The translations under genes were made by a program, and so were the position numbers. From Periconia sp. R9002 (Eukaryota > Ascomycota > Dothideomycetes > Pleosporales > Periconiaceae), in NCBI GenBank assembly GCA_023627715.1, contig JAMAHW010000010.1:620001-684000 (forward strand): a DNA stretch of 64,000 nt, in the 5' to 3' direction. The notes under the pieces were generated by a model. That model made no database searches, had not been told where the DNA came from, and saw only the letters and a program-made list of their open reading frames with translations. This document shows, piece after piece, positions 59,907 to 64,000 of the stretch; the stretch's first letter is position 1; every line of letters starts with the position of its first letter.

Positions 59907-61171
59907 CTGGACGAAGAGCTTCCGACCAAGCTGGCAACCCGCACACCGTATGATAGACAGGGAAGTGGGACAACAAGTGGTGACCTAGGTGACGGGTCGG
60001 GCGTTGGTTGGGAAACATATCCTGGAATGTGATGATGACGTGTGATGGTGGGGAACATTACTTTGAGGATTGGATGGCATGGAGCAAAGTAAAAAAAATA
60101 GGCCCTCGTCTTGTAACTTTTGATTTCATTTTGAGCAGGCCGGGTCGTGGATGTGCTGAGAAGATGTGCAGCCATAATAGCATACCCAGCAGAAAGTTGT
60201 CGTTGCATTCCCACCTTTGTACGAGAGTACAACCGTCTGTATGAGGATAGGTTGAACAGGATGGGGTAAATGAGAAAAAGGACTAGAGTAGTAAGCAGCA
60301 GGAGACGGTGATGATATCCTCGGAGAGAGACAGAGAGACCATAGATGAATTTCAATCTATGCATGAACAGTTTCAAAGTGCAACTCTTACTCCTGGAGAT
60401 CCCACTTCCAATTTTCTTTACGCGAAATCGTCATTTGAACCCGAAGAGTGTTCATGTGCTTTCCGTCCTAACCGAGGACTTTACTCTGTGTTTTTTCTCT
60501 GCCTGTTACCAAGAGTAACAATACTGTGCGATGATTCATTCTTACATTTTCATTTCATGGCGTCTGGTGCTTTCCATGATAGATTGTTGACATAGACTAA
60601 AATCTAAATCAACTGTGAATTATCAGTGGGTACATTAAGAGGCTGTTTAATAGTATTTCAATGTTGATGACACACTGTTCCAAAACCCAGCCGTGACCCG
60701 TGATGTATGGTTGTTCTGACCGCCACAATACCAATGACAAGCACGTAAACCGAAATGATGTTGTTTGACGTTGTCAGATTTAGCTTGTGCAACATCTTTC
60801 GCCTTGGACTAATTCGCCGATCTAGTGGTGCACCAATAGCAGTGCTTCGTTGTAGGCGTAACTGACACTAGGCTTTTTGAGGCATGGGATAACCATGTGC
60901 GGTGTCCCAATGTTGTGACGTAAAGTCGGGAAAGGAGTAAGCGGAAAGCTGGGGATGGTCTGGGGATCATGAATGAGAGCAGTATGATGTTATGGTCTTT
61001 ATAAGCTACCCCTAGACCTCGTCGTGGGCTAACTGCTCCAGCCCTTATTTCATGCGCCTGCAACAGCACGGTCAGGTAAACATATCTCTAGATTCTAAAA
61101 ACCTGTCTCCAACTCTTATTTTGATTTTAGACTTTCCAAATCGAATCGAACAACAACAGACGCGTTGCATC
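59907..61171. other. 1.27-kb intergenic region
   Basis: This region lies between the crm1 stop and the transporter ATG in the same orientation. It holds the crm1 3' UTR and the transporter promoter. No coding or RNA gene was recognised. Confidence 0.4.
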
Positions 61172-63484
61172 ATGGCAATTTTAGATCGTCTGAGGGGGTC
61201 TTCGCCCACGCCCACTTCGTCGACGGTTGATCCAGAGAAGAAACCCCAAATGCTCGAAACAAGCCTCAAAGACCGCTTCCGCCCACGAATTTTATGGATG
61301 GGCATCCTGGTTTCTATGGGTGGCTTCATCTTTGGTTACGATACTGGGCAGATCAGTGGCTTCCTCGCCATGCCGGATTTTGTGGGCAGGTTCGCAGACC
61401 AGACGGACCCAAACACAGGAAAACCTAGTTTCTCGCACGGACGCAGCGGGACAATTGTGTCGCTGGTAAGGATCTACTGCCCTTATGCGATCTTTGTTAT
61501 GATATCTTCTCAGACTTGTGGTATTGGAAGTAGCTGACAAGGCGCCTAGTTGTCCATCGGAACTCTACTTGGCGCACTCATTGCAGCACCTATAGCTGAT
61601 AAATTTGGACGCAAAATTTCCATCGTGCTTTGGAACATTGTCTTTTGCGTCGGCGTTATCGTTCAGATCGTGACCACTTCCAAATGGTATGAGATCGCAC
61701 TCGGTCGCTGGTTTGCGGGGCTTGGAGTTGGAGGCCTCTCTGTGCTCACGCCCATGTACCAGTCCGAGACTGCTCCAAGATATGTCCGTGGTGCGCTCGT
61801 GAGTTGCTATCAACTTTTCATTACACTTGGTCAGTATGCACCCAGGCCTCATATGTCTGTGTCTCCTTCGCGGAAAGTGATAAGGAATCCATACGCAGAG
61901 TACTATCCCCAGCTTTCCTTCAATCTTGCTAATGTTTTACTCTGGGATATAGGGATCTTCGTTGCATATTGTATAAACTTTGGAACTGCTGAAGATGGAA
62001 ATTCACGATCCTGGAAAGTTCCCATGGGTTTAGGGTTTATATGGCCTTTTATCATGGGGTTTGGTATACTCACCCTTCGCGAATCTCCACGCTGGGAATA
62101 TCGGCACGGCAGAGTCGACTCGGCCCGCAAAACTATTGCGCAAAGTTACGGCGTTTCTGAGGACCATCCAGACGTTCAACGCGAAGTTCGCGAGATCAAG
62201 GAAAAGCTAGACGCAGAGCAAGCTGGAGGAAAGAACCACCCTTGGTATGAAATCTTCACTGGACCACGGATGCTCTACCGCACATTGCTAGGGGTTGCTT
62301 TGCAAGCATTACAACAACTTACTGGTAAGTCAACATCTTGATCTTGCAAACAGTGAGCGTCTTCTTCAGACACTTCTACATCTCTGCAAAGCTGTAGCGA
62401 GCCCTACACACCCATTTCCCCGTCAATGTTGATTTCAAAGTGTAAAATTCTAACCAAGAATCAGGCGCCAATTTTTTCTTTTATTACGGAACTACGATTT
62501 TCAACGGCATCGGAATCCCCAACCCTTTTGTGACGTCTATGATTTTAGGTGGAATCAACTTCGGCACTACATTCCCAGGCCTCTATATTGTGGAACGCTT
62601 CGGACGAAGACCATCGCTCATAGCCGGCGCTCTATGGATGTTCATGTGCTTCATGGTCTTCTCTTCACTCGGTCATTTTTCCCTTGACCGGGAAAATCCT
62701 GCCAATACCCAGGGAATCGGCTATGTCATGATTGTCTTTGCGTGTCTCTTCATCGCTGGCTTCGCTATGACCTGGGGTCCGATTGTATGGGCAGTTGTTG
62801 GAGAAATCTACCCTAGCCGTTATAGGGCAAAGTGTATGGCTCTGTAAGTAAGCTCCGATAATCAGGATTTACTGAACTTTACTGACGGTATCGGCGATTT
62901 AGTGCTACAGCAGTAAGTCTTCCTCGGTGCAACCCATCCTATCATTTGAAATTGGCTGATCATCTCCTTTCTAGTCAAACTGGACTTGGAATTTCCTCAT
63001 TTCTTTCTTTACCCCTTACATCACTGGCGCTATTGATTATCGTTATGGCTACGTGTTTGCAGCGTGCTGCTTCACTGGTGCTGTCGTAGTGTACTTCTTT
63101 GTCTGTGAATCGCACGGTCGCACGCTAGAGGAGATCGATACTATGTAAGTCATCCCGAGTGCAGAACCGTCTATCGTCGAGACCACATGACATGGGTAAT
63201 CAGAAGACCGATGATGTGGAAACCCACCTGTTGATATCTGACCAATTTTGTACCCGCACATCAGGTATATATTGAGAGTCAACCCTATCGGTTCTAGAAA
63301 ATGGCAGCCTCCAGATGAGCCCTTGCCTCACCTTGATAACACCTATCTAACTCCTGGAGCGCGAGGGATTAAAAAGACCAACGAGGCGAGAGTACCTAGT
63401 GAGGATCGCATGGAGAGTGTTAATGCTTTGTCAAGCGCAAGGCTTGGAGTTGTTCCCGAAGCCTCAGGGGCGATGACGCATTGA
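61172..63484 (+). CDS. MFS monosaccharide transporter (sugar porter family)
   Basis: This is a plasma-membrane sugar/H+ porter of the hexose-transporter type. I infer seven exons, 61172..61465, 61550..61829, 61953..62324, 62465..62843, 62903..62912, 62975..63144 and 63265..63484, giving 574 aa with 12 predicted spans. Sugar-porter motifs are GGFIFGYDTGQISGF in TM1, DKFGRK in loop 2-3, GRWFAGLGVGGLSVL, LRESPRW before the central loop, QALQQLTGANFFFYYGTTIF (QLTG/NFFFYY substrate region), ERFGRRPSL and [33 protein letters not shown]. The last needs a 10-nt exon. PETKG is replaced by CESHGRTLEEID. The GYDTGQISGF form recalls the RCO-3-like subgroup of fungal glucose transporters/sensors. The 123-nt intron 61830..61952 is in frame and stop-free. 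Substrate is inferred as hexose. Confidence 0.92.
62903..62912 (+). other. 10-nt microexon of the MFS transporter
   Basis: It is flanked by a GATTTAG acceptor and a GTAAGT donor. It adds the middle of [13 protein letters not shown] between phase-2 and phase-0 junctions. Confidence 0.8.
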
Positions 63485-64000
63485 GGCTTTTTTTATAATT
63501 TGATTCAGAAGATAGACAGATTCACACACATGTTCAGGAAGATATTCCACATCTCTTTTGTATGCCTTGTGCCGAGACGCGGTTAGAGAACTCTGATTCG
63601 ATACAAACGTGCATGTATTTTATGCGTATGATCGGACACACCTATACTCTGTATGTGTTAGCGCAAGCAGTATGGCATATGCAATTCATCGAAGCTATCA
63701 ATTCCACAATAGAAAAAATGGAGAATTCCGAGTTGTCATCGGTTAATGCGGCAGGTAAGGAGAGAGAAAATGTACGTAAATCAAACCTGGAAACTATGAC
63801 AGCATCTGAGATAATTCCCAGCGTCAGTCTGTTATACTGCACCAATTCGAATTGTAGAACCAATGAAAAGAGGAAATGGTGTGGTTAGAACATGTCTTTG
63901 TTTCAATGCTATGTCGGTATGAAAAGTTGTCCCTAGAATACACTCCAGCCCTCAACACCATACTGTCCAGCCAGAATTCCGAGTTATAGAAAGTTCTCTG
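63485..64000. other. right-edge intergenic sequence
   Basis: AT-rich sequence downstream of the transporter stop, presumably its 3' UTR followed by sequence belonging to a gene outside the window. A 108-codon frame at 63562-63888 has no family features. Confidence 0.45.

Noticed and set aside
63562..63888. 108-codon frame at the right edge
   Set aside because: It is AT-rich, lacks family features and lies in the expected 3' region of the transporter.

Overview
The window is nuclear DNA of a filamentous ascomycete (Pezizomycotina). The evidence is the gene structure (short spliceosomal introns, mostly about 50-125 nt, with GT-AG ends and CTAAC/CTGAC-like branch points), the lack of operons, and the gene content: a NUC-2/PHO81-type phosphate regulator, two Zn2Cys6 proteins, a Pth11-like rhodopsin domain, an Rsp5/HulA ubiquitin ligase and a Kex1 carboxypeptidase. 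I cannot place it below subphylum from sequence reading alone. I reconstruct 21 protein-coding genes; most exon boundaries come from splice consensus plus reading-frame and family continuity. I found no rRNA, tRNA, CRISPR array or recognisable transposon.

Layout. 0.5-16.7 kb is a compact housekeeping block: kex1 (-), the SPOUT methyltransferase sfm1 (-), endosulfine igo1 (+), the golgin rud3 (+), mitochondrial bL32m (-) divergent from septin cdc10 (+), and lto1 (-) divergent from cytosolic methionyl-tRNA synthetase (+). 16.7-24.8 kb is an 8.1 kb gene-poor tract rich in simple repeats, including oppositely oriented pentanucleotide arrays. It ends in the pyrimidine-rich leader of a gene for a Zn2Cys6 DNA-binding domain fused to a maltose/NodL-type acetyltransferase fold (24.8-27.1 kb). 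Then come mitochondrial uL3m (+), an unrecognised low-complexity protein (-), an SCP2-type thiolase (-), a very unusual Pth11-like rhodopsin/FucP-family sugar transporter fusion (-), a GPI-anchored Cys-rich protein (-), rsp5/hulA (-), a mitochondrial ABC1-family kinase-like protein (-) and nuc-2/PHO81 (-).

51.3-55.6 kb holds the clearest candidate for a small specialised module: a Zn2Cys6 regulator (-) divergently paired with a dialkylglycine-decarboxylase-like PLP enzyme (+). They share a 313 bp intergenic region that contains a 2 x 48 bp tandem repeat with CGG triplets. The window ends with exportin crm1 (+) and an MFS monosaccharide transporter (+).

The genes act mostly independently, but nutrient themes recur: phosphate sensing (NUC-2), TORC1/Greatwall signalling (endosulfine), sugar transport or sensing (the fusion and the MFS transporter) and ubiquitin-driven transporter turnover (Rsp5). 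The most noteworthy observations are the two domain fusions, the divergent regulator/PLP-enzyme pair, an intron that splits the nuc-2 start codon, and very small exons (9, 10 and 18 nt).
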